Source: a bacterium
GTDB lineage: Bacteria; Verrucomicrobiota; Kiritimatiellia; UBA8416
Direction: 5' to 3'
Assembly (NCBI GenBank): GCA_020048935.1
Contig: JAIFLS010000002.1
Coordinates: 1 to 5,026, forward strand
DNA length: 5,026 nt
The notes under the pieces are model-generated. The model saw nothing but the letters and a program-made list of their open reading frames with translations, was not told the DNA's origin and did no database searches. The first letter of the stretch is position 1. The number at the start of each line of letters is the position of its first letter. Position numbers and translations under genes: made by a program. Positions 1 to 5,026 of this stretch are shown in pieces.

Positions 1-37
1 AGAGTTGAATCGCTACCGGTATCTTTTTAGCTGCCAT
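1..37 (-). CDS. Sugar phosphate isomerase/epimerase (TIM barrel), N-terminal fragment cut by the window edge
   Basis: Only the first 12 codons are in the window; the gene continues beyond base 1. The reverse strand reads MAAKKIPVAIQL. The start is firm because a perfect AGGAGG lies at 45-50, seven bases upstream of the ATG at 37-35. A short basic start followed by K-I-P-V-x-[IL]-Q-L is the usual opening of xylose-isomerase-like TIM-barrel proteins (AP_endonuc_2 family), where it forms the first beta strand and is typically followed by Y-S-V-R. Those proteins isomerise or epimerise sugars or polyols in the cytoplasm. The gene is divergent from the AraC-type regulator and shares its control region, so it is the most likely target of that regulator. 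The family call rests on 12 residues only, so the existence of the gene is much surer than its function. Other proteins opening with a similar strand cannot be excluded. Confidence 0.6.
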   Translation of the reverse strand, partial: MAAKKIPVAIQL

Positions 38-44
38 TCTTGAG

Positions 45-50
45 CCTCCT
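45..50 (-). promoter_or_regulatory. Shine-Dalgarno AGGAGG for the left-edge gene
   Basis: The plus strand reads CCTCCT, which is AGGAGG on the minus strand, with a seven-base spacer to the ATG at 37-35. It is the main evidence that a real gene leaves the window at its left edge, where only 12 codons are visible. Confidence 0.85.
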
Positions 51-132
51 CGCTTTAACCGCCGCACTTGGTTTGATGCCGCCGGAATGCCACCTCGACA
101 GCAGCACCAGGAACATCCGTTAATTTACTTTT

Positions 133-160
133 TTGATATTAGCCAAAATTAATTTATAAA
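133..160 (+). promoter_or_regulatory. Candidate sigma70-type promoter for the AraC-type regulator
   Basis: TTGATA (133-138) and TATAAA (155-160) are separated by 16 bases, which would start transcription near 167, about 50-60 bases before the regulator's start codon. It overlaps the opposing candidate promoter at 136-165 almost completely, so the two directions would compete for polymerase. A separate TTGACA at 175-180 is a perfect -35 but has no convincing -10 at 16-18 bases; TATACT at 182-187 looks like a -10 but lacks a -35. Which of these is used cannot be settled from sequence. Confidence 0.35.
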
Positions 161-165
161 ATCAA
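136..165 (-). promoter_or_regulatory. Candidate sigma70-type promoter for the left-edge isomerase/epimerase gene
   Basis: On the minus strand a -35-like TTGATT (165 to 160) is followed after 18 bases by a -10-like TAATAT (141 to 136). Transcription would start near 129 and give a leader of roughly 90 bases before the ATG at 37. The region is very AT-rich, so chance matches are likely. The correct spacing and direction towards a gene with a strong ribosome site make this plausible but not certain. Confidence 0.4.
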
Positions 166-204
166 TGCATATGCTTGACATTATACTGCACTAGATTGAT
201 TTTA
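157..204. repeat. Perfect 10-bp inverted repeat, candidate operator between divergent genes
   Basis: TAAAATCAAT at 157-166 and its exact reverse complement ATTGATTTTA at 195-204 flank a 28-base spacer; the arm centres are 38 bp apart. The arms contain a TTGAT core. A third TTGAT occurs at 133-137, in the same direction as the right arm and 63 bp before it. The repeat lies in the gap between the AraC-type regulator and the divergent sugar gene, and its left arm touches the -10 of the plus-strand promoter candidate. That is where a regulator of both genes, probably the neighbouring AraC-type protein, could bind. AraC-type proteins more often use direct repeats, and AT-rich DNA yields inverted repeats by chance, so the function is inferred. 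Confidence 0.45.
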
Positions 205-214
205 ATGAAAAGCA

Positions 215-1099
215 ATGGGGGCAAACCAGATGGCGGAAGTGCAAGATAACATTCGTTCGGCAGGGCCGGAAAGGAGCGACCAGACCGCTCCCGGATACAA
301 AATTCACAGGATCAAGTCAGAACACGGATGGAGTTATCCGGAACATAAGCACCAAAAGTACGGGGAACTGGTTTGCGCAACACACGGGGAATTCAAGCAT
401 TGTATCAATGGCGAAAATACCGTGCAGCGGTCAGGTGAGATCGTGTTCATCCGAGAGGCGGATTCGCACTCGCACAGCGGCGAGCAGTTCGCCTATGTGA
501 ATGTGATGTTCAACGAGAACTGGTTGTACCGGCTTGAGCAATACATTGAAGCTCCCGGCCTGGCGAATAAACTAATCGGGTCACCCGTTTCTCCTCGCGC
601 CCTTGTTCCTTTGCAAGAGCAGCCCAGAACAGAACAATCGCTGGAGCAGCTTTTGTCACATTCTTCATCCGCGCTTGGCCAGCGCTTTTTTGCCCGGTTT
701 CTGCTGACGGTGGTGACGCAATATCTGGCACCGCTCCAACAGCACGCGTTTGCCGAAGACATACCGGAGTGGCTGCGGGAATCGCTGGTATGGCTAAGCG
801 ATCAGCACCCCCGATATCCCTCGCTGCAGGAGCTGGTGCAGCATAGCTGTCGCTGTCACGAGCATTTCTCACGTGAATTCTCCCGCCATATGGGGGTGAC
901 GCCATCCCTCTATCTGGCCAACCTGAAGATCGAGCATGCAGCGGAGATGCTCCTGACCACGAACCACAAGCTCTTGGAGATATGTCACGCCTCGGGATTC
1001 GAGAATGAAAGCTATTTTTTCAGGCTGTTTCGAAAGAGCAAAGGCCTCACGCCCCGCGACTATAGACGAACCTACGGCCGCAACAGCATCCAGCACTGA
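215..1099 (+). CDS. AraC-family transcriptional regulator (N-terminal cupin sensor, C-terminal double helix-turn-helix)
   Basis: Cytoplasmic DNA-binding regulator of 294 residues, the usual length for this family. Residues about 28-100 resemble the AraC_binding cupin: histidines 44 and 46 in the segment PEHKHQKYGEL, then SGEIVFIREADSHSH (about 73-87), the family's G-[DE]-x-V-F-I-x-x-x-x-x-H pattern. This domain normally senses a sugar or its derivative. Residues about 188-290 are the AraC DNA-binding domain: a first helix-turn-helix around SLQELVQHSCRCHEHFSREF, a linker helix, and a second ending in the signature GFENESYFFRLFRKSKGLTPRDYRR. The architecture is like ChbR/RhaS-type sugar regulators; the inducer cannot be told. 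The gene is divergent from a likely sugar isomerase/epimerase, its probable target. The start is uncertain: ATG 215 has no good ribosome site, whereas in-frame ATG 230 has GGGGG at 217-221, eight bases upstream. The protein may therefore be 289 residues. Confidence 0.93.
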   Translation: MGANQMAEVQDNIRSAGPERSDQTAPGYKIHRIKSEHGWSYPEHKHQKYGELVCATHGEFKHCINGENTVQRSGEIVFIREADSHSHSGEQFAYVNVMFNENWLYRLEQYIEAPGLANKLIGSPVSPRALVPLQEQPRTEQSLEQLLSHSSSALGQRFFARFLLTVVTQYLAPLQQHAFAEDIPEWLRESLVWLSDQHPRYPSLQELVQHSCRCHEHFSREFSRHMGVTPSLYLANLKIEHAAEMLLTTNHKLLEICHASGFENESYFFRLFRKSKGLTPRDYRRTYGRNSIQH

Positions 1100-1106
1100 C
1101 AGACCA

Positions 1107-1124
1107 TAGCGGGCCCCAGCGCTA
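1107..1124. repeat. Short inverted repeat between convergent genes (weak terminator candidate)
   Basis: TAGCG (1107-1111) and CGCTA (1120-1124) can form a 5-bp stem with an 8-base GC-rich loop, just after the regulator's stop codon and before the end of the convergent SGNH hydrolase gene. No T-run follows on either strand, so it is not a standard intrinsic terminator. Its position in a 48-base convergent gap is the only reason to consider it. Confidence 0.2.
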
Positions 1125-1147
1125 ACAATTACCCATACATGCCAGGT

Positions 1148-1795
1148 TTACATCTCACAACCGACGGCATCCAGGAAGCATTTGGCGATAACGGCATGTC
1201 CGGAGGTGTCCGGATGAACGCGATCCCAGGCTAACGCCATCGGGTGCATCGTTTCCAGCACCCGATCAAACGCGGCCTGGGTATCCACCAGGACCGTCCC
1301 ATAGGTCTTGGCAAGCTTGCGGACCACCTTCCCGTATTCATTCATACGCAGGCGCATCAGATCCTTGCGATTGGACTCGATAAAGTAGGGCGTACAAAGG
1401 ATCAGGCCCTTTACTCCGGGAAGCGCCGCCTCGATCAACTCCTTGAGCGTACTCTCGTACTCCTTGAGGCCGACGTGCTGCTCAGTGATCTTGGGGGAAT
1501 CAAACTGACGCCAGACATCATTGATCCCGATCATGATCGAAAGCCAATCCGGCGTGAGATCCAGAACATCTTCCTTCCAGCGCGTCTTCAGATCCCGTAC
1601 CGTGTTCCCGCTGTTTCCCTTGTTCACCACCCGGATCGCAAGCTCGGGATGACAGGCGTCCAGAAAGGCCTTGACCATGTTCACGTAGCCATTGCCATAA
1701 GGGTTGAAAAGGCCTTCCCCCGCTGGACGAGCCCTCCCGCAATCGGTAATCGAATCCCCGATCATCACCAATTTGTCATGCTTCTTGAATATCAT
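1148..1795 (-). CDS. SGNH/GDSL hydrolase, probable carbohydrate esterase (deacylase)
   Basis: A 215-residue alpha/beta hydrolase of the SGNH fold, full length for the compact members. All four blocks are present: block I IGDSITD with nucleophile Ser15; block II NKGNSGNTV with Gly60; block III GIND with Asn92 (G90-D93); and block V DRVHP with Asp191 and His194. These supply the Ser-His-Asp triad and oxyanion hole. The whole-protein pattern (GNGYVN, DLKTRW, IMIGINDVWRQFD, VDTQAAFD) matches the subgroup related to acetylxylan and other sugar O-deacetylases, so removal of acetyl groups from imported sugars is likely; the actual substrate is unknown. No signal peptide is visible, so it is probably cytoplasmic. 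The start is supported by AAAGGA (1808-1803), seven bases upstream. It is divergent from the M60 peptidase gene and converges on the AraC-type regulator gene, with a 48-base gap, so it is probably transcribed alone from the promoter at 1840-1868. Confidence 0.93.
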   Translation of the reverse strand: MIFKKHDKLVMIGDSITDCGRARPAGEGLFNPYGNGYVNMVKAFLDACHPELAIRVVNKGNSGNTVRDLKTRWKEDVLDLTPDWLSIMIGINDVWRQFDSPKITEQHVGLKEYESTLKELIEAALPGVKGLILCTPYFIESNRKDLMRLRMNEYGKVVRKLAKTYGTVLVDTQAAFDRVLETMHPMALAWDRVHPDTSGHAVIAKCFLDAVGCEM

Positions 1796-1839
1796 CTTCC
1801 AATCCTTTCGCTAGCCGTTCAAAATATCACACGGCGGCC

Positions 1840-1868
1840 ACTCTATCAGGAATCCATCCGGACGCCAA
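1840..1868 (-). promoter_or_regulatory. Probable sigma70-type promoter of the SGNH hydrolase gene
   Basis: On the minus strand TTGGCG (1868 to 1863) is followed by a 17-base spacer and TAGAGT (1845 to 1840). Transcription would start near 1833, about 38 bases before the start codon. The spacing is ideal and both hexamers match consensus at four of six positions. The DNA here is not AT-rich, so the match is less likely to be chance than those at the left edge. Confidence 0.5.
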
Positions 1869-1898
1869 CCTTACATTGACCACAATCACAAACAGTTG

Positions 1899-1928
1899 TT
1901 GCCGGGCGCGGTGAGTCAAGTGTAGAAT
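1899..1928 (+). promoter_or_regulatory. Probable sigma70-type promoter of the M60-like peptidase gene
   Basis: TTGCCG (1899-1904), an 18-base spacer and TAGAAT (1923-1928) face the peptidase gene. The start of transcription would be near 1935, leaving a leader of about 60 bases. In that leader CCCCC (1939-1943) and GGGGG (1965-1969) could pair in a short stem. Its form resembles the opposing promoter of the SGNH gene (TTGGCG with TAGAGT), and the two lie back to back without overlapping. Confidence 0.5.
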
Positions 1929-1996
1929 GCCGAGATAGCCCCCGGAAGCTGTCATCAGACACTAGGGGGAAGGCGATAGCACGATGGAGAAATCAC

Positions 1997-4009
1997 ATGA
2001 AAAAAACGGCCATAATCAAGGCAGCCAGCCTGGTGGGCATGCTGATCACCGGCAGCGTGCCTTTTGTTCAAGCGCAGGAGACCGGCACGCATGATCCACT
2101 CCTGGCAGCACTGACCGCCCTGCACAGGCACATCCAGGGACAGGAGCAAACGCAACCCGGAACGGTCGATGCCCTGACCACGGATATCACGCGGCACAAG
2201 CAGGAACTGATCAAGAGCGAAGCCGCCATCCGGATCGCCCAGGCCATCGTCGCCGATTTTGACCAGAGCCAAGGGCCCCTGTGGCTGAAACACCCGCCCT
2301 TGCACCAGAAGGAGAAGAAGCCGGAACAAGCGATACAATGGGCGGTCTTCTGGGTGATGCAGCATCTGCTGGACGAGCTGTACACGACAGACGGACTTAC
2401 CCGGCATCACGCGCTGCTCGATGGTTTCCGCTTTGGTTGCGCGGATCATTTCCCGGGGCGAGTCACCGCCCAGCCGGATTCCAATACCGTGTATACGGTC
2501 CGGATCAACGGCAGCTATCCCGAGACCTGGGGTGCGCCGGTCATGCACATGGAGCTTCCGGCCCGCAAACCAACCGGAGCCTACCTGGCGCCAGGCACCA
2601 TCGTAACCGTCACCGTCCCGCAGGCGCTCGTCGGCAAAGGCTACCAGATCCGCGTCGGGGCGCATTCCTGGGACCACCAGAAAAAACCCCGTGTCCTGCG
2701 TCTCTACCGCGTCAGCGCGCTCTACGACATTAATCAGACCGACATCGAGGTTGCCAATCCCCTGGGTGGCGGGATCTACATCGAGGTCCCCTACAAGGCC
2801 GATGCCGGCATCGTGGAAGTATCTGTACGCAATGCCGTGCGGGCTCCCTATTTCTCGTGGAAACCATTCCACCGGACCACCCGCGAGGAATGGCAGACGG
2901 TCGAACGCCGCCATCCGGCTCCCTGGGCGGATTTCCAATCCGAACGCTACATGATGCAGGTGCCGACGAGCTGGGTAGCCGCCCTTGAAGCACCCGACAC
3001 GCTGATGGAAAACTGGGACAAGGCCCTGGACGTGTGCAGCGACCTGATGGGACGCCCACGCGCGTTCGGACGGGAAGTATTATACAACCAGGTCGATCTC
3101 CAGCTGCGAGGCAGGGCCTTCCATCCCGGCTACCCCGCCGGCAATCGCATGTACGACCCCACCGAGGAAACCGACGGTCTGAGCAAACACCATCTGGTGC
3201 AGGGGCCGCAAGTCGCGCATAACTATGAATTCCACGAGCTCGGTCATGGCTTCCTGTTCCCGAAATATGCGGGCGACCAGGAATCGGCCGTGAACCTGCC
3301 GCATGTGGCCGTCATGCATCTTGCCTTTGGCCAGGATCTGGATGTAGCATTCAGCGGGTCGCGGCATGCCGACAATGACACGTTCAAGACCATTGAGACG
3401 GCAGCGGTCGAATGGATGATGAGCGACAACTTCGTGGCCGATGGGGTAATGCTCAATTTCGAGCGTGCCTACCAGCTCAAAGGCCACGCCAAGTTTGTCG
3501 ACGTCGCCCGCCTGTTCGGCTGGGAAACGATCGGTCGCTTCTTCCGCGGCTGTCATCAGGATTCCCTGGATGGGAAGCCCTGGCCACGCAACGCGGCCGG
3601 CGAGGAAGGCGACACCTACACCCTGCGTTTATCACAGGCGGCAGGTGCCGACCTTCGACCGCTGATCCACTTCTGGGGTATTCCCGTCGTCAACCCCGGG
3701 AAGTCCGATGCCGAATTTCAAGCGGCCGGACTCAAACCATCGGCCAAGGTCTACGACCAATTGGTCCGCTACCAATCGGTCATCCCGGCTGACAATGCGG
3801 CCTTTCGTGCATACGCAGCAAAATGGTGGGGCAAGCAACCGGATCCGAAAGGCTTTACCACCGAGCGTAACCATGCCGCCCGCTGGGAGACATACGACGA
3901 GACCGGGGCCCGGAAGGTCAGCGATACGGTACAGGCCATCCTCGACCGTTACTTTCCAGCAGGCCGGCCAGCAGACGCAGAAACAAGCCAACTCAACCGA
4001 CAAACATAG
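1997..4009 (+). CDS. Exported M60-like (enhancin/mucin-type) zinc metallopeptidase
   Basis: A 670-residue secreted or periplasmic peptidase. The signal peptide is clear: basic start MKKTAIIK, a hydrophobic stretch, and a probable cut after VQA (residue 26). Residues about 30-160 are a helix-rich region I do not recognise. The M60-like part starts near residue 164 with a beta-rich section (TGAYLAPGTIVTVTVP, NPLGGGIYIEVPY, AVRAPYF, then PAPWADF at 307-313). The catalytic core follows: HELGH at 413-417 gives zinc ligands His413 and His417 and catalytic Glu414, and Glu429 in ESAVNL is the likely third ligand, fitting the family's HExxH-(8-28)-E spacing. Characterised M60 enzymes cut mucins and other O-glycosylated proteins, so a glycoprotein substrate is likely but inferred. 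Unlike many of them, no carbohydrate-binding module (CBM32/51) is apparent; the C-terminal 150 residues look helical. The start is supported by GGAGA at 1986-1990, six bases upstream. The gene is divergent from the SGNH hydrolase and convergent, 21 bases away, with the split-barrel gene. Confidence 0.9.
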   Translation: MKKTAIIKAASLVGMLITGSVPFVQAQETGTHDPLLAALTALHRHIQGQEQTQPGTVDALTTDITRHKQELIKSEAAIRIAQAIVADFDQSQGPLWLKHPPLHQKEKKPEQAIQWAVFWVMQHLLDELYTTDGLTRHHALLDGFRFGCADHFPGRVTAQPDSNTVYTVRINGSYPETWGAPVMHMELPARKPTGAYLAPGTIVTVTVPQALVGKGYQIRVGAHSWDHQKKPRVLRLYRVSALYDINQTDIEVANPLGGGIYIEVPYKADAGIVEVSVRNAVRAPYFSWKPFHRTTREEWQTVERRHPAPWADFQSERYMMQVPTSWVAALEAPDTLMENWDKALDVCSDLMGRPRAFGREVLYNQVDLQLRGRAFHPGYPAGNRMYDPTEETDGLSKHHLVQGPQVAHNYEFHELGHGFLFPKYAGDQESAVNLPHVAVMHLAFGQDLDVAFSGSRHADNDTFKTIETAAVEWMMSDNFVADGVMLNFERAYQLKGHAKFVDVARLFGWETIGRFFRGCHQDSLDGKPWPRNAAGEEGDTYTLRLSQAAGADLRPLIHFWGIPVVNPGKSDAEFQAAGLKPSAKVYDQLVRYQSVIPADNAAFRAYAAKWWGKQPDPKGFTTERNHAARWETYDETGARKVSDTVQAILDRYFPAGRPADAETSQLNRQT

Positions 4010-4030
4010 CCACCGCGTAAGCGAGTTGCA

Positions 4031-4681
4031 TCAGCGGGCGCCATCTGGATTGCCCAGCACGATGACATCACCGCTACCAGGCCGATTCTCATTGTCTACC
4101 CAGCGAGCCACTACCGGCGAGATTTTGACAATAACCGCCTCCGGTGGCAGAGCCTCTGCACTCTCCCGATGCGCCTCCATCCAGCCCAGATTGGCGTCCG
4201 TATTCAGCGTTTTTACAAATGCGGTTCCCGGCGCCAGATTGAACAGGCGGGCCAGTCGCCGGATATCTTCCGGATCGGTTACCACCATGGCTTTGGCAAT
4301 CATCTGCAATGACTTGATCCGCCGGAGATCACGGCCCGGGCTCCAGACCGTGTAGGCAACCTTTGGGTTGGCCAGCAGGTTCTGAATTTTATTCGTGTCC
4401 TTTAGCGAGCGTATATAGACGGTCGTGCCTTCGGCAATAAAGGAGACCGGCGCCACATGGGGCTGCCCGTTGGAGGAAACGGTGGCCAAGGTCAGCATCC
4501 AGTTCTGCTGCAACCATGCGGACACGGTTTCTTCGGCCTCTTTGCTTGTCATGGGCGGGAACGGTGGGAGTCGATAGGATGCACTGGTAATGGCATCCAC
4601 AGGACCGGCAGCAAAGGGATCTGCCCAAGCCAGCCCGGTACCCAGCACAACAACCGTAAAACCAAACCAGAACGATTTCAT
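4031..4681 (-). CDS. Exported pyridoxamine 5'-phosphate oxidase-like (FMN-binding split barrel) protein
   Basis: A 216-residue protein with a signal peptide (MKSFWFGFTVVVLGTGLAWA, probable cut after Ala20 at AWA) followed by a short proline-rich linker (about 36-43). The PNPOx-like split barrel starts near Met44. Characteristic segments are MLTLATVSSNGQPHVAPVSF (62-81), then VYIRSLKDTNKIQNLLANPKVAYTV (residues 88-112), matching the family's L-A-T-V-x-x-x-G-x-P-H-V-x-P and K-x-x-N-L-x-x-N-P-x-V patterns. Relatives bind FMN or, in some groups, F420 or haem. True PNP oxidase activity (vitamin B6 synthesis) is unlikely for a protein of this type sent out of the cytoplasm; its reaction is unknown. 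The start is certain: AAGGAGG (4695-4689) lies seven bases upstream, and the internal Met44, which would give a cytoplasmic form, has no ribosome site. It has its own promoter at 4720-4748 and converges on the M60 gene. Confidence 0.88.
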   Translation of the reverse strand: MKSFWFGFTVVVLGTGLAWADPFAAGPVDAITSASYRLPPFPPMTSKEAEETVSAWLQQNWMLTLATVSSNGQPHVAPVSFIAEGTTVYIRSLKDTNKIQNLLANPKVAYTVWSPGRDLRRIKSLQMIAKAMVVTDPEDIRRLARLFNLAPGTAFVKTLNTDANLGWMEAHRESAEALPPEAVIVKISPVVARWVDNENRPGSGDVIVLGNPDGAR

Positions 4682-4719
4682 TATTGAACCTCCTTCTTTC
4701 GGTTATGACTTGTGCGCTG

Positions 4720-4748
4720 ATGATACGCTGGCATTCCTCACACGTCAA
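4720..4748 (-). promoter_or_regulatory. Probable sigma70-type promoter of the exported split-barrel protein gene
   Basis: On the minus strand TTGACG (4748 to 4743), a 17-base spacer and TATCAT (4725 to 4720) make the best promoter match in the window: five of six bases at -35 and four to five at -10, with optimal spacing. Transcription would start near 4713, giving a leader of about 30 bases that contains AAGGAGG (4695-4689). It indicates that the gene is expressed separately from the upstream glycoside hydrolase. Confidence 0.6.
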
Positions 4749-4819
4749 GCCCGGCTGGAATCCCCAAATCGGTAGTCAGATCGACTTGTTGACGGATGGT
4801 TTGAATCCCCTGCTGAGAC

Positions 4820-4873
4820 CCAATGCCATTCCGTCCAACAGAAAAGCGCCGGTATGGAATCCGACGGCATTGG
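4820..4873. repeat. Interrupted inverted repeat downstream of the glycoside hydrolase gene
   Basis: CCAATGCC (4820-4827) pairs perfectly with GGCATTGG (4866-4873). Directly inside, ATTCC (4828-4832) can pair with GGAAT (4856-4860) if five bases on the right side bulge out, giving 13 pairs around a 23-base loop. It begins 36 bases after the glycoside hydrolase stop codon on the minus strand, where an mRNA 3' end or a transcription brake would be expected. No T-run follows, so it is not a classic intrinsic terminator; it could instead protect the mRNA end or be a protein-binding site. The rest of 4749-4909 holds nothing else I can name. Confidence 0.4.
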
Positions 4874-4909
4874 CCATGTCCGCCTCTATTGGAGGATACT
4901 ACCAGCCGC

Positions 4910-5026
4910 TTAATGTCTTTTGAGCAGATCGAGCAGTCTGCTGTCGAGTTTATGTCCGTACCAGTCTGTATATTTCACGTCTTTTCTTCCGGAATCGAGA
5001 ATCCCGAAATCGCCCCTGAAATTCCA
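4910..5026 (-). CDS. Glycoside hydrolase (probable GH5 cellulase-like), C-terminal fragment cut by the window edge
   Basis: The last 38 codons of a gene entering from the right edge, ending in TAA at 4912-4910. The reading frame gives WNFRGDFGILDSGR, then a few residues later YTDWYGHKLDSRLLDLL and a short basic end. This is the typical tail of GH5-type (PF00150, 'cellulase' family) TIM-barrel enzymes: the W-N-F-R-G strand carries the conserved substrate-stacking tryptophan at the end of barrel strand 8, and F-G-[IV]-x-D-S-G-R followed by G-H-K-L-D is the usual closing helix region. Such enzymes cut beta-linked polysaccharides or glycoside conjugates. The catalytic glutamates and any signal peptide lie outside the window, so substrate and location are unknown. 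It is on the same strand as the split-barrel gene, 228 bases upstream of its start. Confidence 0.75.
   Translation of the reverse strand, partial: WNFRGDFGILDSGRKDVKYTDWYGHKLDSRLLDLLKRH

Noticed and set aside
146..155. 10-bp palindrome AAATTAATTT
   Set aside because: Composed only of A and T in a 21% GC patch, so chance is a sufficient explanation.
167..174. 8-bp palindrome GCATATGC inside the left control region
   Set aside because: Too short and too easily produced by chance to name as a separate site; it sits within the spacer of the longer inverted repeat.
1244..1879. Plus-strand open frame (211 codons) opposite the SGNH hydrolase
   Set aside because: It mirrors a gene with all SGNH motifs, has no domain signal, and would run through the SGNH promoter region.
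1955..2938. Long minus-strand open frame (327 codons) opposite the M60-like gene
   Set aside because: It lies antisense to a gene with a signal peptide, catalytic motif and ribosome site. Its translation shows no recognisable domain, and long antisense frames are expected in GC-rich DNA.
3708..4355. Plus-strand open frame (215 codons) spanning the end of the M60 gene and the split-barrel gene
   Set aside because: It crosses two well-supported genes, has low-complexity Ser/Arg/Pro-rich composition typical of a shifted frame, and shows no motif.
4389..4748. Minus-strand open frame overlapping the start of the split-barrel gene
   Set aside because: It begins upstream of the predicted transcription start, in the promoter itself, and its sequence is an out-of-frame reading of the split-barrel gene.
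4758..4810. Direct repeat GAATCCCC at 4758-4765 and 4803-4810
   Set aside because: Only two copies of eight bases, 45 bp apart, with no flanking similarity; not enough for an operator or repeat call.
4684..4923. Plus-strand open frame in the gap between the split-barrel and glycoside hydrolase genes
   Set aside because: No ribosome site, no recognisable motif, and it overlaps the promoter and ribosome site of the split-barrel gene on the other strand.

Overview
The window (about 55-60% GC in the genes, by eye) looks like a stretch of a bacterial chromosome devoted to using carbohydrates and glycoproteins. The gene types are a TIM-barrel sugar isomerase/epimerase, an AraC-type regulator of the cupin-plus-HTH kind, an SGNH carbohydrate-esterase-like hydrolase, an exported M60-type metallopeptidase and a glycoside hydrolase. 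This mix is common in glycan-degrading Verrucomicrobiota/Kiritimatiellota/Lentisphaerota. I infer that group with low to moderate confidence; no 16S rRNA or other marker gene is present. Shine-Dalgarno motifs are strong (AGGAGG, AAGGAGG, AAAGGA, GGAGA), so translation starts are mostly clear.

Layout, left to right. Positions 1-37 (minus) hold the first 12 codons of a sugar phosphate isomerase/epimerase that runs off the left edge. Positions 38-214 are a very AT-rich divergent control region, with overlapping promoter candidates and a perfect 10-bp inverted repeat. The AraC-family regulator follows (215-1099, plus) and converges on an SGNH hydrolase (1148-1795, minus). Positions 1796-1996 are a second divergent control region, with one sigma70-like promoter facing each way. 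An exported M60-like zinc peptidase occupies 1997-4009 (plus). It converges, 21 bases apart, on an exported pyridoxamine-phosphate-oxidase-like split-barrel protein (4031-4681, minus), which has its own well-formed promoter at 4720-4748. An inverted repeat lies at 4820-4873. The right edge (4910-5026, minus) is the C-terminal tail of a glycoside hydrolase, probably family GH5, missing from earlier gene-length analyses because it is cut by the window.

How they may work together (inference). The regulator most likely controls the divergent sugar isomerase/epimerase operon, and possibly itself, by binding in the shared AT-rich region. The SGNH hydrolase (no signal peptide, probably cytoplasmic) and the M60 peptidase (exported) are divergently transcribed and could act at successive stages on an acylated glycan or glycoprotein: the peptidase outside the cell, the esterase on imported fragments. 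The exported split-barrel protein and the glycoside hydrolase share a strand, but a 228-base gap and a separate promoter suggest they are independent units.

No tRNA, rRNA, CRISPR array, insertion sequence or prophage part was seen. I see no clear sign of a wholly new system. The most informative items are the operator-like repeat, the two edge-truncated carbohydrate genes and the exported flavin-fold protein.
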